In this document: positions 55,001 through 63,599 of the stretch, piece by piece | Layout: each line of letters opens with the position of its first letter | Position numbering within the stretch: the stretch's first letter is position 1 | Assembly (NCBI GenBank): GCA_040285825.1 | Contig: JAUPSS010000003.1 | Span: forward strand, 248,001 to 312,000 | Direction: 5' to 3' | Origin: Eukaryota sp. TZLM1-RC | Taxonomy: Eukaryota > Metamonada: BaSk clade | Length of the DNA: 64,000 nt | Program-made: the position numbers and the translations under genes | Notes under the pieces: generated by a model | Databases searched by the model: none | Told to the model about the DNA's origin: nothing | The model's input: the letters and a program-made list of their open reading frames with translations, nothing else

Positions 55001-55151
55001 ACATGAAGTTGTTTTCGTAGGCAATGAGGATGCGGAGAGGGCATCACTACAACAGTGTTCCAGTTGCTTAAGGAATCTCACTGTCAGTAGCGCAAATGCA
55101 CCAACTGGGTATCCCTTAGCTGTTTGTGGTTGTGTGTGTAGTCTTTATTGA
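52053..55151 (+). CDS. Pecanex family membrane protein
   Basis: 1032 aa. The N-terminal half (to about residue 560) has roughly ten hydrophobic segments. The C-terminal half starts with the pecanex signature VCGTPRPVKFWHSDED near residue 570, followed by the pecanex_C domain. The typical C-terminal phrase DAERASLQQCSSCLRNL ... NAPTGYPLAV (near residue 992) matches animal pecanex (DAERGSLQ...LRNL...GYP). Pecanex affects Notch signalling in flies at the ER; its protist role is unknown. One uninterrupted frame, apparently intact. Confidence 0.93.
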   Translation: MVERNEISAVDLLFVKYPSAFLGGGWFGQCSFLEVVCHTLLLCLLWLVPFVTLSSNHSLSNSFLLSLTVSIPVSIIFITNSVLQCLISRGSFSKLSKQQISNFIDSRLSPSQLSFSILLTISSSFFIFYLSSNHPNSSFALFFSLSTALKSLIKQPDPEPSSPIFSYSIAAYSRSYFISVVGLLFFVTPSLISPFLIFLLSTMPFLTLLGLIPSPNIFTHWLLEQLNIVILGGSGFTSLKGASFSIILSGFFVFVSRFIMVYYLDHTSRIVFSFFICLCLSLVYLSARIPPNFFSNLIFFVLNFKIKSDSSVKSRITSFKQFVSRTFIGLISFSFIWFLIPLIFHSTFLSFNSINPSLIAAFISSLFSFVLSNLRQQFPFGIFNSPFFSRSQPHFSMSVTTIKKEIDPPAVWEVVFTGLKIIESAVVFPFFVTTLFINSIAINQESITQSVSFSFVLIICYFKLIRRSIQFSCNWFLLTLYFCFSKIDFAVHFNNLSIFKDNPILFLFLFSVFSSKLFELISKLYFNLYSLPTINGFSILFAPHSAFILANKLLSVLLSAPIVPYCGAAFAWVCGTPRPVKFWHSDEDQKDPSFNWDDVRRLDGAFYDQLNQSLSRSLSRDGFYGRLGDVDTGDVLFLTGDPLTAMVVVVEKGLGYIGFQLRGLEFKGTPCHNSEMRSIESVLNSVDFLGDVPGWQAFRFHLMKLINADYRVFTYSVADNPLGPLLGSFDFCSLLIVNSTYALAFVLATDSDLRNFLTSRELSVNVSRYKEIVHSEVGGPEICPDWDRSVNGVTFNFFIKSFGQFSSHCRASHCTHLVTQDVFDSILFTLSCLMRRVLLSNSSQSSTFDLSHRFNSVFQGDLSSLKDLSWVPSSVKRLLVLAARFSLKLHCDYFIDGDDEFSDPQILLSRLHAYKDYHIICSEREPLWNQAIRSESHNIDTLRTYLDDGERKFSILQLKLQYQKFGLLKLNQHSVFGQWASAVHEVVFVGNEDAERASLQQCSSCLRNLTVSSANAPTGYPLAVCGCVCSLY

Positions 55152-55299
55152 TTGTTGGAAATGTATCTGAATTGTAAATTACTGTGATTTTTTTCACTTT
55201 GAACTTTTTTTTGAAATATATTTATTTATTAGAAAAGTTATAAATCAACCTCTGAATAATCCATCTCTCCCAAAACAAAACAACTAGATGCAACTCTCT

Positions 55300-56890
55300 C
55301 ATAGTGAGATCCAAGAGAAAGCAAAGCATCAGAAACCATCTTCAACATCCCCTTAAAAATAGACAACACAATTTGATTTTGCCAAACAAATTGTTGAAAT
55401 TTCTGTTAGTTCTCTTTACAATCATTTCAAAATCTGCCAAAAAACGTAGAGCCGTAGGAGCAAGTGAACCAAATAGAGAAAATACAACGATACAAATTGG
55501 ATTTTGCATACTGATGGCTGGACATTTAGGACAAAGGTTCATTGTGTTTTTTGATTTAGAAATTTTCAGCATTTGAAAGGGAATTATGAATTTCAGAATT
55601 AGCTAGCCTTTCATTTGAGGTATTACAAGGATCAACAGACATTACAATTAATAACATGAAGGTTCGATCCAATCCAGGTAATAAGACATCACCTCTATTA
55701 TTCTTATGAAAATCATTCTTCAGCATCAAACAGATTTGACAACAGAGGGTCCAAAAAGGATTCAATTCTATGAGACTTACACATACAATATAGTTGGACT
55801 CTTACAGCAGCCTGAACCTTACTTCTAAAAGTAATAAAATGTTTACACTTTAACAAATATTATTTTATTCATTCAACAAGAAATATGAAAACATAAAATA
55901 CACAATTAAAACTCCACATCCTCAAAACCTGCCTCCCCTACATCAAAACAATTAATTGCCAAAGATTCAGAAAATTTCCCAAAAGAAGAGAGTGAATCAG
56001 AAATTAGTTTTATCATTCCCTTAAAAATAGAAAATACAATCCTGTTTTGCCAGTAAACACGATTGAGAATTCTTCCAGTTCTTTCCTTTACAACTACAAC
56101 AAAATCCTCAAGAAAATCCAAAGCAGCCTTACCTAAAGATTCGAGCAAGCAAAAAAGAAAGAGGCATAAATTATATTGGGCATGAGAATTTTCATTGACA
56201 GAAGAAATAGGTTTCGCGTATTGAGCAATTTTGTCTTTTTCCTCAGCAGGAAGAGGATAATTTACATCTGAATTAATGATTCGTTCGTTAGAAGAAATAC
56301 AAGGGTCAATAGACATGGCGTCTAAGATAGTAAACTACCATTTAAACCGGGAACAACTAGATCACCTCTTGTCAGACCCATGGTGTTAGCAGAAGAATCT
56401 GCTAAGTCTAGTTAAAAATGTTCAATGATCAACCTCTCGAGATCAAGGGCACCTCCAACAATAGAAGCTCTGTTGTAGCGCGTACTATCAATATTGGGGT
56501 CATCAAGAATTAATTTTAATAACAACTGCTCTAAAAAGGAATCTACTCGATATGATTTGCACATTACATAAATTTGGTCCCTGATATTATTATGCACTTT
56601 GCTTCTAAATGTAATGAAATGTTTACAGTTCAAAAGATGATTAAACAAAAGAAATTTACCACATTTACAAGTTAAATGATTGGGCAAATTGTTTGGCCAC
56701 AGAAAACAACGAAAACGTATGTTTAAAAGCCATTCATTGGTTTTTAACAAAAGTCCATAAACAGAGGGAATTTGAGTTACTAAAGCAGCAGCAGAACTAT
56801 CACGAATGTCCTTTAAAAAAATTACCGAAAGCGGGATTTCCAGTTTTGGCCAAGCAAAGTCTTACCAAGCCAAGTCGATTTAACAAATGA
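55300..56890 (-). mobile_element. Tandem LINE family C relics (C2 and C3)
   Basis: Two 5'-truncated copies follow each other in the same orientation. C2 (about 56890-55900): WLLNIRFRCFLWPNNLPNHL, CKCGKFLLFNHLLNCKHF (finger), then RGDLVVPGLNGSL and MSIDPCISSNER...EEKDKIAQY (endonuclease Asp, D-P and K...Y), then SLGKAALDFLEDFVVVVKER. C3 (about 55790-55300) repeats the last part: RGDVLLPGLDRTF, MSVDPCNTSNER, LAPTALRFLADFEMIVKRTN. Both are broken by stops. They are related to but distinct from families A and B. Confidence 0.65.
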
Positions 56891-56894
56891 GTAA

Positions 56895-58015
56895 TTGTAA
56901 TTTTTCAAGAACATCTACAAATAAAATTATGAGGTAAATTATCAGGCCAGATAAAGGAACGAAATCTCTTATTCAAAGTCCAAGCAGAATCAGTTAAGAG
57001 AGTGCCATTTACTTGGGGAATTGTTGTTACTGAAGCAGAAGATGTACTATCGCACATATCTTGTAAAAGATTTGCCAAATCGGGATTCTTTTTCTTGGCC
57101 AGGCCAAGTCTAACATCAAAATTCAAGCTTTCAAATATCTTTGACAATTTTTGTTGAAGCTTTTTACAGCAAAACTGCAAATTAAAAAGAGATCGGTTTG
57201 GAATTTCTTGAAATGATTGATTTTTTTCTCTCACTCGATTGTGAAGAAAATCACGAAATTTTCCAAATTTGTTACAATTGAAGATATGGTGCAAAGTAGC
57301 AAAGTGTCTACATCTACACTTCAAATCAGTTTGACCAATACTAGCAGGTACATGTAAATGTATGTTCATAGCAAGTCTGTAAACACCATCTTCTAACCAC
57401 AATCCAAATTTTCGGAAAGGTTGAGTAATAGAAGCAGCACCAGCAGAAACACCGTAAGCAAAGAAACTTCAAATAAAAAACTATATAGCTCTTTGTTTTT
57501 GAAAGATTAGAAAGTAAACCATTCAAAAATTCTTCTTCCTCTATATCAGTAATTCTTTTTTGTAAATTAAGTGCAGCTTAGGTTAACACATCAAATAAAC
57601 GAGCTTCAACTGTTTCTGGAGAAGTGTTTTGATGAACCAGTCATATACAAACATCTTGAGGAAAATCATTAGATTTTGAAGATAATAAAAATCCGGAAGA
57701 TTGGAGTATTTCACAAATGATAACCACAATGCAGGAAAACGTTTAAAAGAACTGAAAAGAAAATTGTTCATTCCACCAATAAAAGCTGCTTTGACAATTC
57801 TGCTTGCATTGTGAAAACCAGCTCCACCATGTTTTGCGTTTAAAAATGTATTTTTCTATGTACGATGGATCAATTCCAACAAGCGAAGACAGAAAAGTGA
57901 CATGAATTAGTTTGAATTTTTGAGCAATTGGGAGAGTAATTTCTGAACGTAAGCAGCGATAAAAATGATTTAAATCAGAATTAAAACAAATGTTTCCAGT
58001 ATAAAACTAGATGCT
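56895..58015 (-). mobile_element. Chimeric LINE: family B copy B3 fused to family C fragment
   Basis: From 58015 to about 57232 this is family B (GGAGFHNASRIVKAAFIGG-type thumb, GLWLEDGVYRLAMNIHLHVP, CRCRHFATLHHIFNCNKFGK). At HNRVRE the text switches to family C: KNQSFQEIPNRSLF, LGLAKKKNPDLANLLQD, WTLNKRFRSFIWPDNLPHNF, CRC. The next C copy follows at once. The join keeps one open frame (57402-56905), so it may be a template switch during reverse transcription or a later insertion. Confidence 0.65.
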
Positions 58016-58206
58016 GCAATTTAAGAAAGTGGAAAAAACAGTTGAAACATTGCGATGGTGCAGAAATCCCATGCCATAGGAGGCACGAGATGTCTAATGG
58101 TCGCGGGCTTACCATGTGTGAATCATGTAAAAGCTTGTGGAATAGAGATCGAAATGCTTCACTGAATATGTGGGTAGTGATGGAAGCATGTAAAAGGTGG
58201 AGATAG
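58010..58206 (+). mobile_element. Fanzor relic F6, zinc-ribbon end only
   Basis: A 62-codon plus-strand frame reads LRKWKKQLKHCDGAEIPCHR, then RGLTMCESCKSLWNRDRNAS and LNMWVVMEACKRWR before the stop at 58204. C..C pairs followed by LWNRDRNASLNM are the zinc ribbon and third RuvC motif of TnpB/Fanzor proteins, with the catalytic Asp kept. Its sequence differs from the F1, F3 and A/B versions, so it is a separate lineage. It abuts LINE copy B3 on the left. The SFT2-like gene begins about 150 bp later in the same direction. Confidence 0.7.
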
Positions 58207-58314
58207 ACCGGAATACCTACAGAGAATCAAGGTTGACAAAGGTTCAAAGAAAAAGGTATCAAGGAGAAAAGCTTCCATTCTCAAATACTCAGTCTCTCTA
58301 CATTGGTGTAAAGA

Positions 58315-58352
58315 GGACACTTATTGCATTGTTATAGACATCATCTGTAACA
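58315..58352 (+). promoter_or_regulatory. Bipartite promoter candidate GGACACTTATT plus TTGTTATAGA
   Basis: GGACACTTATT (58315-58325) and TTGTTATAGA (58329-58338) have the same mutual spacing (14 nt) and the same distance to the ATG (24 nt) as at 40560. TTGTTATAGA is at the same distance for the gene starting at 6186 (minus). Confidence 0.65.
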
Positions 58353-58868
58353 ATGAGCAGTGCATGTGCAACAGATGATTTCGTTGCCACCAATCACCTG
58401 TCACAAACACTCGACCTCAGCAAGGTTCATGGACCTACTTCATTGTCATATAGTGTCCCAATCCCCCCAACTGAGGCATCTTTGTCTTCCACTAAGCCCT
58501 CTTCGTCCTCTTCTTCGGTGTTTTTACCTCAGTTCCTCAAAAATCTATTCTTTCTATCAGGGGGTGCATTCATTGGCATGGCAATAGCCTGCACTCTCCT
58601 ATCCTTTTTTATAAATGAAGTTCCCTCTAAACAACTTTCATTATTTAATTCTTTGGCCTCATCTTTATTACTTATATTTCTTTCAGGCACAGTGCTAGTG
58701 GTGAAGGCTAATGGTAGCACCACATACAGGCTGGCTGTTTTATTTGCTGCGATTTCTCTAGTTTTGAGGACTCTTTGGTCAATTTCCAATGATTTTGTTT
58801 TTCTTTTTTTCTATTCTTTGTTTTCAGTTGGTTTCTGTTTTGCCTCTTTTATGTGTTTTGGTGGTTAG
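58353..58868 (+). CDS. SFT2-like vesicle transport membrane protein
   Basis: 171 aa. A disordered Ser/Pro-rich N-terminus (about 60 residues) is followed by four hydrophobic segments. The order fits SFT2 family proteins: FLKNLFFLSGGAFIGMAIAC, SKQLSLFNSLASSLLLIFLS (SFT2: PRKFALLFTLGNLL...), YRLAVLFAAISLVLRTLWS (SFT2: LAYLVSLVLTLY), and a final helix ending SFMCFGG (SFT2: SYFPGG). SFT2 acts with SNAREs in endosome-to-Golgi transport. The start is supported by the promoter motif. Confidence 0.7.
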   Translation: MSSACATDDFVATNHLSQTLDLSKVHGPTSLSYSVPIPPTEASLSSTKPSSSSSSVFLPQFLKNLFFLSGGAFIGMAIACTLLSFFINEVPSKQLSLFNSLASSLLLIFLSGTVLVVKANGSTTYRLAVLFAAISLVLRTLWSISNDFVFLFFYSLFSVGFCFASFMCFGG

Positions 58869-59201
58869 TTTATTAATTTATTACTTGAATATCGCCGTTA
58901 TTGAATAATTAACATTGAATAATTCTATTTAATTTTTTTAATTTTATTTTATTTAATTTGCGTTATAATGTTCTGTTTCTGGATCAAGTATATGGGTGTT
59001 GACCTTGACTTGTGACAACCTTTATAGGAATGTAGTTCTCTTTGATTGCAGCGGTAATTGCATCATTTTTGGTGGCGTGGTCAAAATTCTGTTGACTCTG
59101 TAGATTAGATCTAATTCTAGTTTAAAGTGAGAAAATACAATTTACAATAAATTCAACGATAAACAAAATAAACAAAAACTAAAAACAAAAGCTAATGATA
59201 T
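58869..59201. other. Convergent intergenic spacer
   Basis: Lies between the ends of the SFT2-like and EXS genes. Only AT-rich sequence with AATTT/TTTAATT strings; no gene seen. Confidence 0.5.
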
Positions 59202-60629
59202 CTACTGAAGTACCAAATACTGTTTTTCTAGCTTAATTTGCTCCCATTCGATTCGCAAAATGGCCCACAAGATTCTTCTAAACACTTCCACAGATTCCTG
59301 AACAACCAAAACTAGTGGAGCAAAAAACCAAAGGTGCATTGGAAAGGCAAACAAAAGCCAAAAAAACCTTAAAAAGATATTGATAACAATTACTAAGGGG
59401 TAGTAACAGGGAGAAAGGTAAAGTTTTCGCCTCAAAAGAGTTACATTACGGTCTTCAAGATTCTCCAGTAAACCCCAATCAACAAATAAATCAAATAAAG
59501 AGGCGTAAAAAGAAGAAATAAAATTACTTGCCAAAAACAGATAGTAAAAAACACTATTTTCATGGTTAAATCTTCCAGAAACAATAGAGAATAAAATAGC
59601 CGCTATTGACATTAGATATTTGAGTGCATTAGTTGAATGAGGGTGTGCAGAACAAAACCTAAAAGAACAAAGACAAGACGGGCTAAACTTGATGATGTTC
59701 CTTACACAGTGCCAAAAACGAACCCAGAAAGGAAAAACTAAAAGAAACGGTGTCCAAAAGGCCAAGGAAACTTGACAACGATCATTAGCATCCAATATAC
59801 TAGGTGAATGAATGTTGAAAAACATGCATCCAGTGAAATAGAAATCTAGAAAAACTTTGGACAAACTAGTTAAGATGTCAGCCCAAAAGAACTCATTAAA
59901 CCCAATCCTGCCAAAAGGAGCAATTAGACAGTGAAAAAGGGTAGATAGAAGGTAATTACGCGGCCTTGAGTAGCAACTTCTGAATGGGAAGAAAAAGACC
60001 AAGCCAAAGTACACAATGACAAGGAAAGGGTAAGGAGACAATGGAGAGAGAAAAGCTGATGGATATAAGGGTAGGAATGGTTTGGGGAGTGGAAGGAATC
60101 CGGTGATGGTAAAGAGAAAGAGTAGAAAGAGTACATTCCATCCAATGGAGAGGAAAGAGGCAAGAGTGAAGCAGTTGGTGGGAGAGAGGGAGCGTTCAAG
60201 GGTTGTAGTTAAAATCGAGAGATAATGAACCCTGCGATGAGAGAGATAAACAGAAAGGCAGCCCCAGAGCCATAAGAGAAAGTTTAAAACAAATGTGAAT
60301 CGAAAAAAAGGAAATCCAATTGAAAAAATGGGATTAGATTCCAGTGAATATTCAAGAACCGGAATAACCAAGATAGAGCCCATCAGAAGAAGTTGTGAGA
60401 AAGCGGACACGAACCAGAAAACAATAAGCAAGGGTTTGAGTGCTGATGACCAAACGGAAGAAGTAACTGGCTTCAAGTCAAGAAGGAATTCTGAGGGAGC
60501 TGCTTGCAGTAGAGGTTGGTGACTCATTCTTCCAAATACTGCAAAATCGTAATGAAGTAACTGTCCTATATGCCAATGTTGAGGAATTGTGTTTTTGGAA
60601 TGGGAAATTCCTGATTGGATAAGTTCCAT
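59202..60629 (-). CDS. EXS-domain membrane protein (ERD1/XPR1 family)
   Basis: 475 aa with about eight hydrophobic segments. The C-terminal half carries the EXS-domain landmarks: FPFWVRFWHCVRNIIKF near residue 303 (family: P.. .RFWQC.RR), HSTNALKYLMSIAAIL (family: L.N..KY), LFVDWGLLENLED (family: D..LDWGL), a YYP-VIVINIFLRFFW segment (family: YY..I..N..LRF.W) and ESVEVFRRILWAILRIEWEQ (family: E..RR..WN..R.E). The N-terminus lacks an SPX domain, so it resembles yeast Erd1 more than XPR1/PHO1. The family exports phosphate, at the Golgi in the case of Erd1. Confidence 0.82.
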   Translation of the reverse strand: MELIQSGISHSKNTIPQHWHIGQLLHYDFAVFGRMSHQPLLQAAPSEFLLDLKPVTSSVWSSALKPLLIVFWFVSAFSQLLLMGSILVIPVLEYSLESNPIFSIGFPFFRFTFVLNFLLWLWGCLSVYLSHRRVHYLSILTTTLERSLSPTNCFTLASFLSIGWNVLFLLFLFTITGFLPLPKPFLPLYPSAFLSPLSPYPFLVIVYFGLVFFFPFRSCYSRPRNYLLSTLFHCLIAPFGRIGFNEFFWADILTSLSKVFLDFYFTGCMFFNIHSPSILDANDRCQVSLAFWTPFLLVFPFWVRFWHCVRNIIKFSPSCLCSFRFCSAHPHSTNALKYLMSIAAILFSIVSGRFNHENSVFYYLFLASNFISSFYASLFDLFVDWGLLENLEDRNVTLLRRKLYLSPCYYPLVIVINIFLRFFWLLFAFPMHLWFFAPLVLVVQESVEVFRRILWAILRIEWEQIKLEKQYLVLQ

Positions 60630-61839
60630 TTTTTGAGTTCCTGTTCCAAATCTTTTTCAACCACTTTGAGAGTTGGCAGTTGACAGCTTAATAATTGCTG
60701 AATTTCTCAAGTAAAAGACAAACAATTTCACCGGAAGTAGTTGTATAATAGTCGAATGCTATTATTTGATGTTAAATCCTCAGGTGAATTAATAGTTTGA
60801 CTTCCAAGCCAACATTAAACCAGCAACAAAATTGTTCTAAGAAATGAAATGCTGTTCAATATTGGTCACACTATTGTTTTAAATTTGAATCACTCTATTC
60901 AATAGAGTGTATTGTATATTGTATAGAGTCTATTGTCGTTGACATCATGTTATGAGGTATAGATTGAAGGCAAATGGGGGTTAAAATGTTATGAATTTAT
61001 TTTGGTCATTGGTTTAGAAGTTTGTGCCTATTAAATCAAACTCAAGTACAACTCTTAGTAGTAACCATCACAATACATTAATGCTTTGCAATGATACTTT
61101 AAAGCACACTACTCCCCATCAAATTTCTTCAGCATCCACATAAATGGTTTAAAGAGCTCTTTAGAAAATAGTGGTCGTTCCTTCAAGATCTATTTTCAAA
61201 TAATTTATTTTATAATTTATTTAATCTATTTTCAAATAATATCAAGTAGATTCTTAGTAGATTCTTAGTATTAAATGAGTTATTCGAATCATTTTGTCAA
61301 TATTGACAACCATTGTTTGAATGATTGTTTCAATTTTTGGTCAACAATAGGAGTTTTTAGTGATACATTCGAGTAATCTTCACCAAGGTTAGATCCAAAA
61401 GTGTTCAAGTATCAAGTTTGAAAAACTTATAAATACTCTAGTACACCAATAGAGCATCAAGAACATAAAATTGAAGTAATTCATGGTCTTTTAAAGACCA
61501 CCAAGTACTGACAATTTCCTTCAATAATTTCAATTTAAATGCTGGAGTATGTTTTTACTTACCCATTTTAGTTCAATCAATTTATATTTGGATTGGTTAT
61601 TGAGCATTATGCAACATCAGGTAAATTGATATCAGAACTGTCTTTTCTGGCAAATGTCTATCATGTTACTGTTATCCTGGGCTGGTTCTTTTTGAAACTC
61701 TTTTTGAAACTTTTTTTGAAATTGATTTGCTGTAATTGTATTCAGTATATCTTGACTTCTTACAGGTCAATAATTTATGTTACCTTAAGTCAAAATTTTC
61801 TTCGCCCAAACCTTCTACGATCGTCAAAATAGCCTTAGC
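60630..61839. other. Long intergenic region upstream of the EXS gene
   Basis: No gene recognised. It contains a perfect 19-nt palindrome CACTCTATTCAATAGAGTG (60891-60909) followed by several TATTG/TATAGAGT repeats, and a short TTTTTGAAACT microrepeat at about 61690-61720. Confidence 0.5.
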
Positions 61840-62600
61840 TAATGAAATGAACAAAGAAAAAACAAAGGGACATAAATTTCATTGGACATGAAAGTTTTCA
61901 TTAACAGAAGGAATAGGTTTCCCTTATTTAGCAATTTTGTATTATTTGATAAGCAAAAAGAGGATTGTTGACATCAGCATCAATTAAATGTTCAATTTGA
62001 AGAATTACATGGATCAATAGATATGGCATCTGAAATAGTGAAGCTTCCATTTGGAGCAGGAACAACCAAATCACCTCTTCTCAGACTCATAGAAGTTCTA
62101 AAGTAGCGCGTATTGTCAATGCTGAGGGTCCCCAAGAATTAATTTAGATAACAATAATTCTAAGAGGGAATCTACTCGATAAGATTGACATTAATTTGGT
62201 CCCTGACATTATTATGTACTTTACTAGTAAATGTAATAAAATGTTTAAAGTTTAGAAGATGAGTAAACAAAAGGGGTTTACCACATTTACATGTTTAATG
62301 ATTAGGCAAATTGTTTGCCCACAGCAAACAAAAAGAACGCTCGTTTAAGAGCCACTTATTGTTGTACAACAGAGGTTCATCAATAGAGAGAATTTGGGTA
62401 ATTTATGGAGCAACATTTTGAAGCTATTACGAATGACTTTTAAAGAAATTCTAAAGGGATTTTACCATGTCTTACTTCATAATCCAAGGTTTCGTACAAT
62501 TTAACCAGTTGATGATGCGACTTTTCCAAGCTTGTTGCTTCAAGTTTTTTACAACAGTATAGGAGAATTTTGTTGTGAAATAGCACTAAATGTTAATTCG
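61840..62600 (-). mobile_element. Decayed LINE family C relic (C4)
   Basis: Matches the C2 copy at 55.9-57.2 kb in order: the endonuclease part around 62000-62100 (gatatggcatctgaaatagt, caaatcacctcttctcagac), the finger part around 62200-62330 and the part before it up to about 62590. Many indels and stops. It ends about 160 bp before FOR20, in opposite orientation. Confidence 0.55.
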
Positions 62601-62756
62601 ATGTTCTTATGTTTTTTTGGAAAAATTCCAGATATTTTTGATATTTTGTCAATGAAAGAAAATGGCGAGATCACAAAAACAATTTGTTATAAGTCAGTCT
62701 TTGAAAGCAGTTACTACGTAATTATTAAGTTGGAAAAGAAATTAAACCTATCCAAA

Positions 62757-63113
62757 ATGCTTGATCAGGCTCAGATAGATCTCAAGAACAGCATTGTAGA
62801 AGCACTTACCACCAATGGGACTCTTGAGCGACTGAAAGCCACAATCCGTGCAGATGTCTTCTCATCCATTCAGGAATACTCTCAATTAGAGCATCAGTCT
62901 CTTGATACACTAATAATCAATTCTCTTATTGCGGAGTATCTCTCCTTCAATAAGTACGATCGCTCTCTCTCTGTTTTTTCTCCTGAATCAGGTTTGAAGG
63001 AACCTCTCTCTCGATCAGCAATATCCACAGATCTTAAAGTACATGATGAGGATGACTCTCTCCAAGTTCCTCTGTTGTATTCTATATTGAATGTTTTGAG
63101 GACGAATGAGTAA
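62757..63113 (+). CDS. CEP20: FOR20/CEP20 (FOPNL) family LisH centrosomal/basal-body protein
   Basis: 118 aa from the ATG at 62757; the upstream in-frame extension is LINE-derived and was excluded. It aligns along its length with FOR20: LKNSIVEALTTNGTLERLKA followed by TIRADVFSSI (family: LK..L...L...G.L..LKA.IRAEVF..L), then NSLIAEYLSFNKYDRSLSVF (LisH motif, family: N.LI.EYL.FN.Y..T.SV), PESG, and a C-terminus VPLLYSILNVL (family: IPLLYGIL). FOR20 localises to centriolar satellites and basal bodies and is needed for cilium assembly. Length is normal for the family (about 170 in human, shorter in protists). Confidence 0.9.
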   Translation: MLDQAQIDLKNSIVEALTTNGTLERLKATIRADVFSSIQEYSQLEHQSLDTLIINSLIAEYLSFNKYDRSLSVFSPESGLKEPLSRSAISTDLKVHDEDDSLQVPLLYSILNVLRTNE

Positions 63114-63599
63114 CATTGCTTAATTGAATACTTAATGTTTTCTTAATGTTATAGTACTTTTGGGTTTGATTTCGCTTTTGTTTGCTGTGCCTTTGTCATT
63201 TCGTTTCTTGTAAATCATTTAGTGTCATTCTTATTGGTTATTTTTATCATTTCTGTCGTTATTAAAGCAATAATACAATATGGATACATTCAAAAATTCT
63301 ACATCACAGGATATAGTTCAGCAAAATAGAGGAATTTTTTCCTTCGTTCTTGTCTATATCCTTATTTGGATGTTAATCTACCTAAAATTAAGTCCAAACT
63401 CTGTGTTTCGTATTTTGTTTTAATGGACATGATTCAATTCTAAATAATTGTGTTAACCACTTACTTCCTTTTTAGAGCATTGTGATGTCTACTTTTTTTG
63501 ACCAAATCACACAAATCATTGTGTAAATATTCTCTTGGTTGTGACTGAGTTGACTTAGACGGTGACCTAAAAGTGTTGCAAGCTCAGTATTTTACGTTG
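63114..63599. other. 3' flank of FOR20, no gene recognised
   Basis: AT-rich sequence without supported frames; it ends at a decayed LINE copy. Confidence 0.45.

Noticed and set aside
62532-62756. N-terminal extension of FOR20
   Set aside because: It lacks an ATG at its start, overlaps LINE-derived sequence up to about 62600, and FOR20 proteins begin at the position of the ATG at 62757.
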